64,000 nt of DNA. Origin: Euborellia annulipes. Its lineage: Eukaryota; Arthropoda; Insecta; Dermaptera; Anisolabididae. The number at the start of each line of letters is the position of its first letter. Position 1 is the first letter of the stretch. Below the pieces are notes generated by a model that ran no database searches, was not told the origin of the DNA, and was given only the letters and a program-made list of their open reading frames with translations. Both the position numbers and the translations under genes were made by a program. Of this stretch, positions 23,845 to 34,039 are shown piece after piece. The stretch spans positions 20,299-84,298 of the forward strand of contig JAKCPI010001650.1 of NCBI GenBank assembly GCA_023213315.1. The letters are read 5' to 3'.

Positions 23845-24550
23845 TAAGATAGGAGAAATGGTTGCCATGGTTACAAAATATAAATATTTTCCCATGTTTA
23901 TAAATTGAATTTTAATATATCGGCCGAGGGCTCGCTGGTGTAGTGGGCTAGGGGGTTGGTTTTTTCAGGAAGATCCTGCTCAAATCCTCTCCTTGGGTTT
24001 TTTTTTTTTTATAAAATATATATTTTTTATTTACAAAACCACAACCTCAACCAAGCCTTGGTTTGAAAATATCCCCCCCCCCCCCACGCCCCCCAGCGAG
24101 GCGAGGAGGGGGTGGTGGGGCGTGGCCCCCCCCGGGGGGGGAGAGGAAGAAAGAGAGCGTCCCATTCATTCTTCCTTCCTCCGGAGGGGGCAGGACCCCC
24201 CCCTGAGGAGAGGCACTCCCCCCAACCACCAAACCACCCTAGGGATGGAAGAGGTGGGTGATATGGAACCGGGGAGAACCCACAATAAAGGATGTTCACC
24301 CGAGAGAGGGAGGAGGAGGGAGAGAGGGGAGAGAGAGGGGAAGGTAGGGGGTTCCGGCGGGTGGCCGGAGGGGGGCGGCGGGGGGCGGGGTGGGGTTTTG
24401 GTGGGGGGTTTCCCTCCCCGTAAGCCCGCCCGGAGAAAAAAAGAGCACAACCGAAAATATATCGGCCGAAACTAAATATATGTCGACACAAAAAATCTGG
24501 TGTGACAAGCTCAGAACACAACTTTCGATTACCGAAGGTAATGTCACACA
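23845..24550 (+). mobile_element. Hel-1 3' half, split by a GC-rich retroposon
   Basis: Hel-1 sequence 23,845-23,927 continues at 24,470-24,550. The insertion duplicated AATATATCGGCCGA. The hairpin is truncated after the GGTAA element. Confidence 0.8.
23928..24455 (+). mobile_element. GC-rich retroposon with tRNA-like head and 14-bp target duplication
   Basis: The 14-bp AATATATCGGCCGA lies at 23,914-23,927 and again at 24,456-24,469. The insert begins GGGCTCGCTGGTGTAGTGGG, a tRNA-like A-box region, followed by GCTCAAATCC as a possible B-box. It continues as purine-rich, very GC-rich sequence and ends in an A-rich stretch. No second copy is present here. The large open frames on both strands reflect composition. 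Confidence 0.65.
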
Positions 24551-24559
24551 GCACATTGT

Positions 24560-24850
24560 GCGTTTTCCAGATAATCTTCTATGTGGTTGTAGTAGTCGCA
24601 GTAGTGTGATTTGTCTATTCTGTTCCAGCCCCTCTATTAGTTTCTTAACCGTGTCCTCCATCTTTAGAGTCGTTAAGTTCCAAGTCTTCTTCTTTTAGTC
24701 CTGTCATCAAGTCAGCACTACCGGTCTCGTTCACTACCTTTAGTAGGTTATTTCCCCATTCTGAAGGTTTTTTGTTCCCAATGTCTCTTATAATTTGATA
24801 TGTAAGGCTTATATCTGGTAGTTCAATCAGGATAGGTGAGAAAGAAGAAA
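24560..24850 (-). pseudogene. Coding-like relic of unknown protein, frame-shifted, next to a hammerhead-like motif
   Basis: On the minus strand about 70 open codons include SEWGNNLLKVVNETGSADLM. Near the natural continuation, at 24,661, the open frame switches to MEDTVKKLIEGLEQN and then LLRLLQPHRRLSG. I do not recognise the family. In this orientation the H9 motif lies upstream at 24,893-24,930, which could place it at the start of a Penelope-like or related retroelement, but no polymerase motif is visible. Confidence 0.35.
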
Positions 24851-24892
24851 ATTCGCAGCTAGTTAATATTTCATTATTTTTATTCCCATTAT

Positions 24893-24930
24893 GTTGACGT
24901 TTCGGTCCCGGTCGGGACCATCCTCAGAAC
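24893..24930 (-). ncRNA. Hammerhead-like ribozyme motif (H9), very regular
   Basis: GUU, core CUGAGGA, one U, stem II GGUCCC / GGGACC with a GACC loop, GAAACGUC and AAC. Stem II is six perfect pairs and GUU pairs with AAC. The cleavage triplet is GUC. This is the cleanest single-copy example in the window. Confidence 0.55.
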
Positions 24931-25085
24931 TAATGTACATAAGAAGAGACAAAGAGATTAGAATCGGGAAAACATTATCAATTATAAATTATAAATTTTT
25001 TCTTTTTTCGTCTTAGAGTACAACCAAATTTTTAGAATATATTTTTTATTTTTTACAAGGCTTTTATAAATATACTAGACGCAAA

Positions 25086-25550
25086 GCCCCGCCTTCGGTA
25101 AATGAAAGTGGTGTTCTGTGCTTGTCACACCAGATTTTTCGTGTCAAGATATATTTAGTTTCAGCCGATATATTAGAATTCAAGATGTAAAATGTATAAG
25201 TATAGGAAAATATTTATATTTTGTTACCATGGCAACCATTTCTCCTATCTTTCCTATGAAGTACAAGAGTAAAGTGGTCTTCAGAATATTTCAATGTCAA
25301 AATGAGAATATACATTTTAAAGAGCATCTAAAAAATGATTTTTGAATTAAAAAAAAATCGTTGGAGCGAATTTTCAGAAAATCAAAAAAAAAAAAAAAAA
25401 AAACTGAAAAAGTACATCAGTAAAGTACTAGTACTCTTTGGTCGATTTTGATTAAAAGCTTATTTTCACGCCCTAGGAGGGTACCTAACTTAAATATAAA
25501 ATTTCAACCTCCTAGCTCAATTCCTTCATGCTTAAAATTGAACACACACA
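25086..25550 (-). mobile_element. Hel-1, 5'-truncated and partly deleted
   Basis: The hairpin is half lost. The core runs to the CACACACA segment and the rest is replaced by a C run and other sequence. Confidence 0.75.
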
Positions 25551-25775
25551 AATGCTCCCCCCCCCCCCAAAATGACGTCACTGGTATAAACCTGCTTCCT
25601 GGCCTCCACTATCTTCTTTCAAATTTCTCTATTTTCGGAATAAAAAAAAACACACCAACAAGAACAAAAAGGATTTTAATTTAAAATAAATAAATAAAAA
25701 GCCAATAAATTAAACACAATTACAAAATTTCGTCTTTTAACGAAAACGGTTTATTTGATGAAATTCAATTAATAA

Positions 25776-25809
<34 letters not shown>

Positions 25810-26345
25810 CTCTCCATTTGAATTTTACATTAATCTAGTGTTTGCAAATTCTCATATATATGTGTGTGTGTATGTTATTACTCACTCACACAGACAATTA
25901 CATTTCTAATTAAAATCTCATCGGGTAAATTTAAAACAGAGCAGGTGTATTTTTTTTTTTTTTTTTAATGAACCATGTTGAATTATTAATTGATAGCGCG
26001 GCACCATCGAGTGCATTTGCATGCATGCACATGCATGTTGGTGTGATGACCTCCACCCCCCATCCCCCCACACACACACATACTGCTCTTTTTAATTACT
26101 AAAAATTAATTTAAAAAGAGAGAATAGATGAACCTTTCATTTTGGGTTGTAACAAAAACAAATGCGTCATCAATCAACAATATTTTACTTCTTGTTTAAT
26201 TTTAATTTATAATAATTGTGAAGCCCGTGCGTGACACGTGACTTAGATCCCCGTTTGCATCCCGTCCTAAGCAGAATTTGAATTGAATTAGCTTCCAATC
26301 ATGCTTGAAATAAATAATTTGTTCAAAAAAAATAAATAAAAATAA
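25551..26345. other. AT-rich sequence with microsatellites, no gene
   Basis: GA run at about 25,780-25,807, TG repeat near 25,860, and a GCATGCATGCACATGCATG tract near 26,020. A SINE-like remnant is at about 26,215-26,340. Confidence 0.5.
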
Positions 26346-26348
26346 AAT

Positions 26349-26613
26349 AAAAAATCTGGTGTGACTGGCGCAAAGCTTATTTTTCACGGTCCCAGGGGGG
26401 TGACTAACTTAAATATAAAATTTCATCTTCCTAGCTCAATTTCTTCATCCTTTAAATTGAATCCAGACAGACCATGTCGCGAAAACCACTTTTTTGGATT
26501 CAGGGGACCTCAAAACGTGAAGATCCATCAAAATATCAACATCGAATTTTTGACATGAATCCAATACTTTCTCTCTCTATATATATTAACATGTAAAGAG
26601 GTAAGAGAAAGTA
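26349..26613 (-). mobile_element. Hel-1 with a large internal deletion
   Basis: The start of the hairpin joins directly to the AAGCTTATTTTTCACGG core. The 5' end with GGTAAGAGAAAGT is intact. Confidence 0.8.
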
Positions 26614-27145
26614 AAAACATGACTAAATAGTCATGAAATTATAATTTTAATTGAATCCAATTATTATTATGATATTATCTAATAGTGCAGCATAGGATTA
26701 ATTAGAAAGAATATATATAGCTATAGCTATATTATAGCTATATATGTATACATATGTTGGAATGCATTTGTACGTATTTCCCTTCTTCATCATTTCCTCT
26801 TGCTATACTATCATAAAACATGTTGTTGTTTGGTTTTTAGTCATCAAAAGAAAAAGGCGTGATCTCCAAGGACAGAACAGGCAAAAACACTTAATCCATT
26901 TCCCTCTTTTATTTTTATCAAAGACCTTTTTGTTCTCTATCCCGTACTGTGAAGGAAATTTGAATAGAAATTAATTAACGAGACATTATTTTTGTCAATC
27001 AAATTTCTTGATAGCTTGTGGGCCCTAACACAGTGATAGAGTTCTTGCAATCCCGATAAAAATTTATTTCAATTAAATTGGCTACCAATCAAGAGAAATA
27101 AACGAACAGGGTCTCAATGCCTAAAAACACCTTAAATTAAAAATC
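26614..27145. other. AT-rich sequence, no gene
   Basis: A GCTATA-rich palindromic stretch lies near 26,718-26,745 and a SINE-like remnant near 27,010-27,135. Confidence 0.45.
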
Positions 27146-27290
27146 TGATGGGATTGTCACACCAGATTTTTTGTGTTTAATCCGTCCCTGCCTATGAAGT
27201 ACAAGAGTAAAGTGTGCTTCAAAAGAATTTAAGAGCAAAATGAAAATTGACATTTTAAAGAATATCTAAGAAATATTGATTTTTGATTGA
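27146..27290 (-). mobile_element. Hel-1 fragment
   Basis: Collapsed hairpin followed by core sequence with deletions, cut where the next, oppositely oriented Hel-1 begins. Confidence 0.65.
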
Positions 27291-27292
27291 TC

Positions 27293-27826
27293 CAAAAATG
27301 GTCTGTCTGTCTGTGTACAAAATATCTCAAGAACGAAAAGAGCTAGGAGGTTGAAATTTTATATTTAAATTAGGCACCCCCATGGGACGTGACACGAAGC
27401 TTTTGAACAAAATCGACCAAAGAGTACTAGCACTTTACTAATGTACTTTTTCAGCTTTTTTTCTTAAAATTGGCTCTAACGATTTTGATTAAAATTCAAA
27501 AATCAATTATTTTATAGATTCTCTTTAAAATGTATATTCTCATTTTGTGATTGAAATCTTCTGAAGACCACTTTACTCTTGTACTCCATAGAAAAGATAG
27601 GAGAAATGGTTGCCATGGTATCAAAATATAAATATTTTCCCATACTTATAAATTTTATATCTTGAAATTCGAATGTACCGTACTGTCGGAAACTAAATAT
27701 ATGTCGACACAACAAATTTGGTGTGACAAGCACAGAACACAACTTTCGATTACCGAAGATAAGAAAAAGTTGTGCACCGTGCTGGTCACACCAGATTTTT
27801 TGTGTCGACATATATTTAGTTTCCAA
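27293..27826 (+). mobile_element. Hel-1 3' two-thirds with an extended hairpin
   Basis: It begins within the GTCT microsatellite. The hairpin is extended on both sides by TGTCGACAT-AATTTAGTTTCC-type sequence in inverted form, as if two oppositely oriented copies share one hairpin. Confidence 0.75.
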
Positions 27827-28139
27827 TAGCACCTTAGTTCCAAACTTGTATTAAAGCACTACAGTTGTCTGCTTGTTTATTTTACAAAATTTGAATCTGA
27901 CATTTGGACATTTTATACACAATAGAAAATCCTAAATAAATTCAAAATTTCATAAAAATTGGAAAAAAATTTTTTTTAATGCGTAAAAAGTTCCAAAAAA
28001 AACATATTTTCTCAATTTTTCTTGGGTCAGGAAGCTTTCTTGGGAAGGCCACGAGCCTTCTGGAGGAGGGGACCCGGACCCTTCTAGTTACGCCCACGGC
28101 TAGGGGTCGTTTCTCAGTTATTCTTAATTACATTGAATA

Positions 28140-29120
28140 GAGGTAAAGGTGGTATTATGAGCCCCTAGTTTCTTTTTTGTTATAATAAATTTTTTTTAAA
28201 TAATTTTTGCTAAATTATTTGTGTTGAACTTCAACTATAACAATTGATGAATATATTTAAAAAGTATGCAGTCGATTAAATACACAGAAAGTGAAATAAT
28301 AACAAAAAATCAAAAAAGTTCGTTTTGTTGAAAAAATTTTCTGTGCTGGTATTATGAGCCCCTAGAGTAAATACATGAAAAAGAGTGTTAAAAAGAGGTT
28401 AGTAATACAAATATCCTTTATGAAAATTGTATTTTGTTAATTACAAAACTATATTAGTGTAAATAAGTTGGAAAACAGAAAATATTTTATGATCTACAAA
28501 AGTCACAAATATAAACATCTTTTTCAGTCCCAGCACAGTCATTGTGCGCCCACATTTCACACATCAGGCACTATATCCACAGTTCTCCTTGATGATTGGC
28601 AGAGTAAAGTCCTACATAAAACTTACAGGGAGTATGCTCATCTCCGGGATTATCAACTCCCACTGACATTTCCAAAACGGACTCTCCGGTATTGACGGAC
28701 CATCAAAAATTGGGGCTCATATACCAGGCACAGAAGGGGGCTCACATTACCGACATAGCCATATTGAATTTCCTCAAAGCATATTCTATCTTTGTTACTG
28801 TCTAAATTAATTATCACCTACATTAAATCAAAGCTTAAAACCTACTCTATTAGATTGCGTAGCCTATTAAAGTAAATGTAATCGAATAATAATCATAATT
28901 AAGGGCTAAATAGGTACCTTTCAAAGTTTTTTAGTAGAAGAAAACACAAACACCTGATTTATCCACCATCTATCATTAACAACTGAACCAAAGCTCTCTA
29001 GAGGCCTAAAAAAGAACGGAACACAGTGTTTCCATCAATCCCCATTAGATTGTGTGAACTCTATGACGAGATATAGGGGGCTCATAATACCTACAGGGCT
29101 CATATTACCACCTTTACCTC
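28140..29120. mobile_element. 981-bp DNA transposon with TA duplication and repeated subterminal motif
   Basis: The ends GAGGTAAAGGTGGTATTATG and, inverted, GAGGTAAAGGTGGTAATATG match at all but one base. TA flanks both (28,138-28,139 and 29,121-29,122). The word GGTATTATGAGCCCC recurs at 28,151 and 28,349, with inverted GGGGCTCATAATACC near 29,076 and a variant near 28,711. A frame at 28,468-28,695 encodes 75 aa that I do not recognise. The TA duplication suggests a Tc1/mariner/pogo-type element. Confidence 0.75.
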
Positions 29121-29178
29121 TACCAATTAATTTAGAAAAATAGAGATAAAATTTAAATAAATATCGGAACCTAATCAA

Positions 29179-29433
29179 GGGTGGATACAAGAGAGGGGGG
29201 GATAAAGTAGTTAATTACCCCCCCCCCCCCGAGATTTGAAAAAATTATTTTTTTCGAAAAAAATTTATTTTGAAAGTAAAATTTTAAAAATTAATACTTA
29301 AAAACTTGATTTGTATTTATATTCTGGTAAACAAGTACATAATGCGCCTTTAAATTACCAAAATTAAGAAAAAAATTGTCTGCTGTGCGACCAGTCACAC
29401 CAGCCCACCCCCCCCCCCGAGAAACACCTTTTG
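29179..29433 (-). mobile_element. Copy of the CAAGGGYGGAT hAT family
   Basis: CAAGGGTGGATACAAG start, C run, then the same inner sequence as 20,764-21,046 in the other orientation, including the partial Hel-1-like hairpin. Confidence 0.65.
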
Positions 29434-29439
29434 CTATGT

Positions 29440-29500
29440 GTAGTGCGGAACAACGCCCTAAAACTCTGCAGATGGCCTTTATCAAGGCATATACGTAGCG
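29440..29500 (+). ncRNA. Strongly decayed hammerhead-like motif
   Basis: ACUCU and AGAGU could pair as stem I, and GCCUU / AAGGC as stem II. The core reads CUGCAGA and the GAAA element is changed to AUAUA, so activity is unlikely. Confidence 0.2.
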
Positions 29501-29606
29501 AGAGTTTTAATATAAAAAAAATATCTTTCTTTAAAAATTTGTTTCAATTCCAAAATATCATAATTCAAAAAGATTGATTCAATAAATGAATCAATAAACG
29601 AGGAGG

Positions 29607-29708
29607 ATGGCGGCCTCACAGGAGTTTATCACAGTTTGTGATAAACGACAGCCGAGGGCCGTCACTTTGACTAAAATTTCACTTCAGTTGAGTTTAGAGA
29701 AATCCAAG
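29607..29708 (+). CDS. Candidate first coding exon of an unknown gene
   Basis: An ATG in good context (GAGGATGGCGGCC) opens 34 codons starting MAASQEFITVCDKRQPRAV and ending before CCAAG|GTGACA, a plausible splice donor in phase 0. Local GC content is higher than in the AT-rich surroundings, and the next 300 bp are also GC-rich, as near some promoters. It does not belong to any repeat I see in the window. I found no second exon and no recognisable domain, so this could equally be a chance frame. Confidence 0.25.
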
Positions 29709-30303
29709 GTGACAAGGGGTGTGGGGGGGGGCGGGGGTGGTGTTTTATACGTATATGGAAATGCTCGCCCTTTCGGTGTGCATTGCCTCTGCCCCCTCTC
29801 TTTGCGCTCTTGACAGCCGGTGGTTAACTTGTGCGTTTTATCGGTTTCTCTTCCTTAAAGGAGGTGAGGGTGAAGGGAAACCCAATCCGAGTGCAAAAAC
29901 CCTTTCCCTCCCCCCACCCCGCCCTTCTTACAGGCACACGCACTTAGCCATGTATAATATATACTCTCTTTTATGTTGACACTTTTATCAAACGGCCAGA
30001 AATGAATAAATAAAAAACTAAAAAGAGAAGATAATGAAAATATCAAACTCTCTCTCTCTCTCTTTTTTAAAAAGGAAATTAAAACTTTTACATGTATGAT
30101 GATGATGATAAATCATCATTTAAGTTCTAAAACTCGTTATTTCTTTTGGTTTTTAAGGTTGTTCGGACCCCGTACCCCGTAAGTCATAATAGGATCGAAA
30201 TTTTTGAAATTTGAATGCATAAATTCATTATTATAATTTAGTCGTGACCTATCATTGGGTTAAGTTAATAATTTCATTACCAATATAATAAAAAAAACCT
30301 TTT

Positions 30304-30569
30304 AAAAAAATGCTTTTATTTAAATTGAACTAAAAAGAGAGAAATAATTTAATTTAATTGTTCTTGTTAAAATTGTTGAATATTTATGACTTAAAATAAA
30401 AGCGTGGAGCGCAGATTGATAGCTTAAGGAATTGTATATACTTAGAGCCTCAGAATCACTTCGACACGCCCCACGCTTTTATTTTAAGTCATAAATATTC
30501 AACAATTTTAACAAGAAGAATTAAATTATTTCTCTCTTTTTAGTTCAATTTAAATAAAAGCATTTTTTT
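30304..30569. mobile_element. Foldback element with arms of about 100 bp
   Basis: Arms 30,304-30,407 and 30,471-30,569 are near-exact inverted copies (ATGCTTTTATTTAAATTG outer part). The loop contains TTGATAGCTTAAGG, also found at 54,696 next to the 160-bp array. Confidence 0.8.
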
Positions 30570-30619
30570 ACACAGTTTTTTTTTTATTATACTTTCATTT
30601 TAAACTTTTTAGTCTTTTT

Positions 30620-31309
30620 ACTTTCTCTTACCTATGTATATATGTAATATATATATAGAGAGAAAGTATTGGATTCATGTCAAAAATTCGATGTCGAGAT
30701 TTTGATGGATCTTCACGTTTTGAGGTCCCCTGAATCCAAAAAAGTGGTTTTCGCGACATGGTCTGTCTGTGGGTGGGTGGGTGGGTGGGTGGGTGGGTGG
30801 GGTGTGTGTGTGTGTTCAATTTTAAGCATGAAGGAATTGAGCTACGAGGTTGAAATTTTATATTTAAGTTAAACACTCCCCGGGACCGGAAAAATAAGCT
30901 TTTAATCAAAATCGGCCAAAGAGTACTAGTACTTTATTGATGTACTTTTTCAGTTTTTTTCGATTTTCTCAAAATTTGCTCCAACGATTTTTTTTAAAAT
31001 TCAAAAATCAATTATTTTTTAGATGCTCTTTAAAATGTATATTCTCATTTTGCGATTGAAATCTTCTGAAGACCACTTTACTCTTGTGTTTCATAGGAAA
31101 GATAGGAGAAATGGTTGCCATGGTAACAAAATATAAATATTTACCCATACTTATAAATTTTTACATCTTGAATTCAATTGTACTCTACTGTCAGAAACTA
31201 AATACATGTCGACACGAAAAATCTGGTGTGACAAGCACAGTGCACAACTTTCGATTACCGAAGGTAAGAGAAAGTTGTGTGCTGTGCGCCAGTCACACCA
31301 GATTTTTTT
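30620..31309 (+). mobile_element. Hel-1, full length
   Basis: Exact ACTTTCTCTTACC at the 5' end, a GGTG microsatellite at about 30,769-30,800, and a complete hairpin containing GGTAAGAGAAAGT at the 3' end. It is a good reference copy of 690 bp. Confidence 0.9.
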
Positions 31310-31672
31310 ATTATAGAGTATTAAAAAAAAAAGGGAAAATGCGTGAAATAAAGTACCACATTAATTTGGTCAATTTTGCTAAAACCCGACTCACAGTTTG
31401 CGTCATCAAAAATGACCCTTAAATATCAAATTTCACTCCTCTAGTTCATTGGGAAGTGACTTAAACAAAGACTCAAAGTTGGTGATTTTGAAAGAATAAG
31501 TTCAATAAAAGCATTTAATTAATAAAAATAATAAGTGACTTTTGACGCAAGTATTTTTTCGCATAATATAAATCTGGCAATAATATTGAGGTGATGGCTA
31601 TTGACAGATATGAGCAGGATGGCAGGCAGGAAAGAAATCAGACAAAATCAATCTTTATCTGATTTTATTTCG

Positions 31673-31717
31673 ATTGCCGACGTTTCGGACGCAAATCGCG
31701 CCCTTCCTCAGGACAAT
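31673..31717 (-). ncRNA. Hammerhead-like ribozyme motif (H10)
   Basis: AUUGUC, core CUGAGGA, one A, stem II GGGCGC / GCGUCC (one G-U), GAAACGUC and GGCAAU. Stem I pairs six positions with one G-U. Confidence 0.55.
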
Positions 31718-31999
31718 CGATAGTTAATAAACTACAGATGGGCGTATTTTGTTTATTAACAATATAAAAACACAATTCACGCGTGTGAGATGCATTGTTT
31801 CTTGCTGTATATATTTGATAGCATTCATTGACGCCTTTCGCATTTAAATTAATTTTATTTTTTTTTTTTTTAATGCGAAAGGCGTCAATGAATGACATCA
31901 AAAATATATCGCAAGAAACAATGCATCTCACACGCGTGAATTGTGTTTTTATATTGTTAATAAACAAAATACGCCCCATCTGTATTTTATTAATTATCG

Positions 32000-32044
32000 A
32001 TTGTCCTGAGGAAGGGCGCGATTTGCGACCGAAACGTCGACAAT
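32000..32044 (+). ncRNA. Hammerhead-like ribozyme motif (H11)
   Basis: AUUGUC, core CUGAGGA, one A, stem II GGGCGC / GCGACC with one G-A mismatch, GAAACGUC and GACAAU. Stem I is six Watson-Crick pairs. Confidence 0.55.
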
Positions 32045-32262
32045 CAAAATAAAATTGGATAAAAATTGATTAAATTTTTGTCTGATTTCTTCCTTGGCTG
32101 CCATTCTACTCACATCTGAAAATCTGGCAATATTTGCATTTAACAGCTGTTTATGTTGAACTTGCTGTAGAGTTCAGTTGTATTTTATTTATAACATTAT
32201 CATGAATAATGAAAATCAGTCGATAGTCGGGCGATTTGTGAGAAAAAATATCTTAAATTGAA

Positions 32263-32766
32263 AAAAAAATCTGGTGTGACTGGCGCACAGCACACAACTT
32301 TTTCTTACCTTCGCTAAACGAAAGTTGTGTACTGTGCTTGTCACACCAGATTTTTTGTGTCAACATGGATTTAGTTCCCGACAGTACGGAACATTCGATT
32401 TTCAAGATGTAAAATTTATAAGTATGGGAAAATATTTATATTTTGTTACCATGGCAACCATTTCTCCTATCTTCCCTATGAAATACAAGAGTAAAGTGGT
32501 CTTCAGAAGATTTCAATTGCAAAATGAGAATATACATTTGAAAGAGCATCTAAAAAAATAATTGATTTTTGAATTACAAAAAAAAAATCGTTAGAGCAAA
32601 TTTTGAGAAAATCGAAAAAAAAAACTGAAAAAGTACATCAGTAAAGTACTAGTACTCTTTGGCCGATTTTGATTAAAAGCTTATTTTCACGCTCCCCGAG
32701 GGTGTTTAACTTATATATAAAATTTCAGCCTCATAGCTCAATTCCTTCATGCCTAAAATTGAACAT
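32263..32766 (-). mobile_element. Hel-1, 5'-truncated
   Basis: Complete hairpin and core up to AAATTGAACA. The microsatellite and 5' end are missing. It starts right after the piggyBac-type sequence AAATATCTTAAATTG, the same junction as at 10,150. Confidence 0.8.
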
Positions 32767-33650
32767 CCAGAAGCTGAGGAGAAAATTTCGTCAGAAAATT
32801 TTATTTTCACTGACTTGTGGCTTATGACTATCTTCGATTGTCCCCTTCAATTAATTAATTTCTCACTTTTTGTTACGTTTTAATACCAATTCATTGAGGC
32901 TGTCTATATCAACCCCCTACAATTGATACGATCTTTTTAAAAGAAAATATTACGATATCATGTGAGATGTAATTCAGAAACCCTCTCTCTCTTTGGGAGG
33001 GTATTTATAAGGCTCCCTAGGCGATAAACTGTGTGTACCCTGAGGAAGAGCTTTATGGGTTTTATGAGCTCTCCCCTCCCCCCTTGTTTTTTTTGAGAAC
33101 GACTCGTATGCAAAATGTATGTATATTTATATGATCCTTCTTACCACATAGTGTCTTCTAAAGAGAGAGAGGTTTCATAAAAATAACAAAAAAATTTATT
33201 TTCCCCTCTCTCTCTCTCTCTCTTCACCAAAGGGATAGTAAATAAAACGCTAGGGTAATTTTATAAATGGTCATTTATATATGTAATATATTATGGTTCT
33301 AGAGAGAGAGGAGAGAGGGGGGGCAATAAATACGTGTATGTATATTTAGAAGCCCTAAAAGAGGTATTTTCTCTCTGAGTGATAAATATATTTTTGTCCC
33401 GTATTTTTTTTTTTCTTTTTTTTCTAAAACGTATAATCATACCGGAATGAAATTTCATTTAGATCAATTAGCTAATTCAAAAATTATAAGGTCAAGAGAT
33501 GTGGATTCTGATTTCAGTCAGCTCGATGAATCTATATTTTGAGATAGAGACACTCCGAAACACTTGAAGTTTTTTTAATGGATAGAAATTTATTTCAATT
33601 GATTGGTATATAATTCATTTGAAATAAAGTGTGCTTCTAAAGAGAGAGTG
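32767..33650. other. AT-rich sequence with CT/GA tracts, no gene
   Basis: CT repeats near 33,205-33,222 and GAGAGAGA stretches near 33,302-33,320. No coding signal. Confidence 0.5.
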
Positions 33651-33654
33651 TCTT

Positions 33655-33745
33655 CTTGTCGCCTGGGACGGGATTGCGAACCCGCAACTCTTGGTACAAA
33701 TGGCCATTAGCATGCTATCCACTACACCAAGGCCCGGGTGAATGA
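33655..33745 (-). repeat. tRNA-like SINE head fragment
   Basis: On the minus strand CTTGGTGTAGTGGATAGC and GCGGGTTCGCAATCCC give A- and B-box-like parts. It differs from SINE-A and SINE-B, and no body is recognised. Confidence 0.5.
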
Positions 33746-33751
33746 TCTATT

Positions 33752-34026
33752 TCCGTCTGTCTGTCTGTCACGCTCCATTTAGGGAACTTCCCGTTGGAAT
33801 TTTGAAATGAAATTTTATATGCATAAAGAGGTCCCTCTAGGGATTACAGGAAAATTATTTTCATCCCGAAATTCTTATAACTTTTTGAATTATTAATTTC
33901 TAAAGTTACGATTTCTCCCATAGGTAATGTATAGAGAAATATTTATGTATTCTTTTCATTTGATGTATTCTATGAGTAAATGTAAACAAATCCTCAAGCA
34001 GGCACTTGATTGGAATACGTTATACG
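33752..34026 (-). repeat. Dispersed repeat family D copy
   Basis: Starts with a GTCT run and ends AAGCAGGCACTTGATTGGAAT. It is the inverse of the copy at 35,093-35,355. Confidence 0.65.
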
Positions 34027-34039
34027 TATTATACTGGAT

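Larger units (their letters stand above)
31628..32105. mobile_element. Foldback with arms of about 225 bp and two hammerhead-like motifs
   Basis: Arms about 31,628-31,850 and 31,870-32,105. Each has a full motif near its outer part. The inner part includes TTGACGCCTTTCGCAT and its inverse next to a T run. The two open frames across the arms are mirror images of one sequence and are not called as genes. Confidence 0.75.
30157..32262. mobile_element. Decayed second copy of the piggyBac-like family, heavily interrupted
   Basis: TTAA followed by GGTTGTTCGGAC marks the left end. Matching interior segments resume at about 31,480-31,600 (ACTTTTGACGCAAGTATTT) and 32,110-32,262. The gaps are filled by a foldback (30,304-30,569), a Hel-1 (30,620-31,309) and a hammerhead foldback (31,628-32,105). 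I do not see a right end. Confidence 0.6.

Noticed and set aside
23993..24661. Several overlapping 60-175 aa frames on both strands
   Set aside because: They lie in the very GC-rich retroposon. Frames are open in several phases at once because stop codons are rare in such sequence, and no domain is visible.
31665..32052. Two similar frames of 104 and 74 aa on opposite strands
   Set aside because: They are mirror copies in the arms of the hammerhead foldback.
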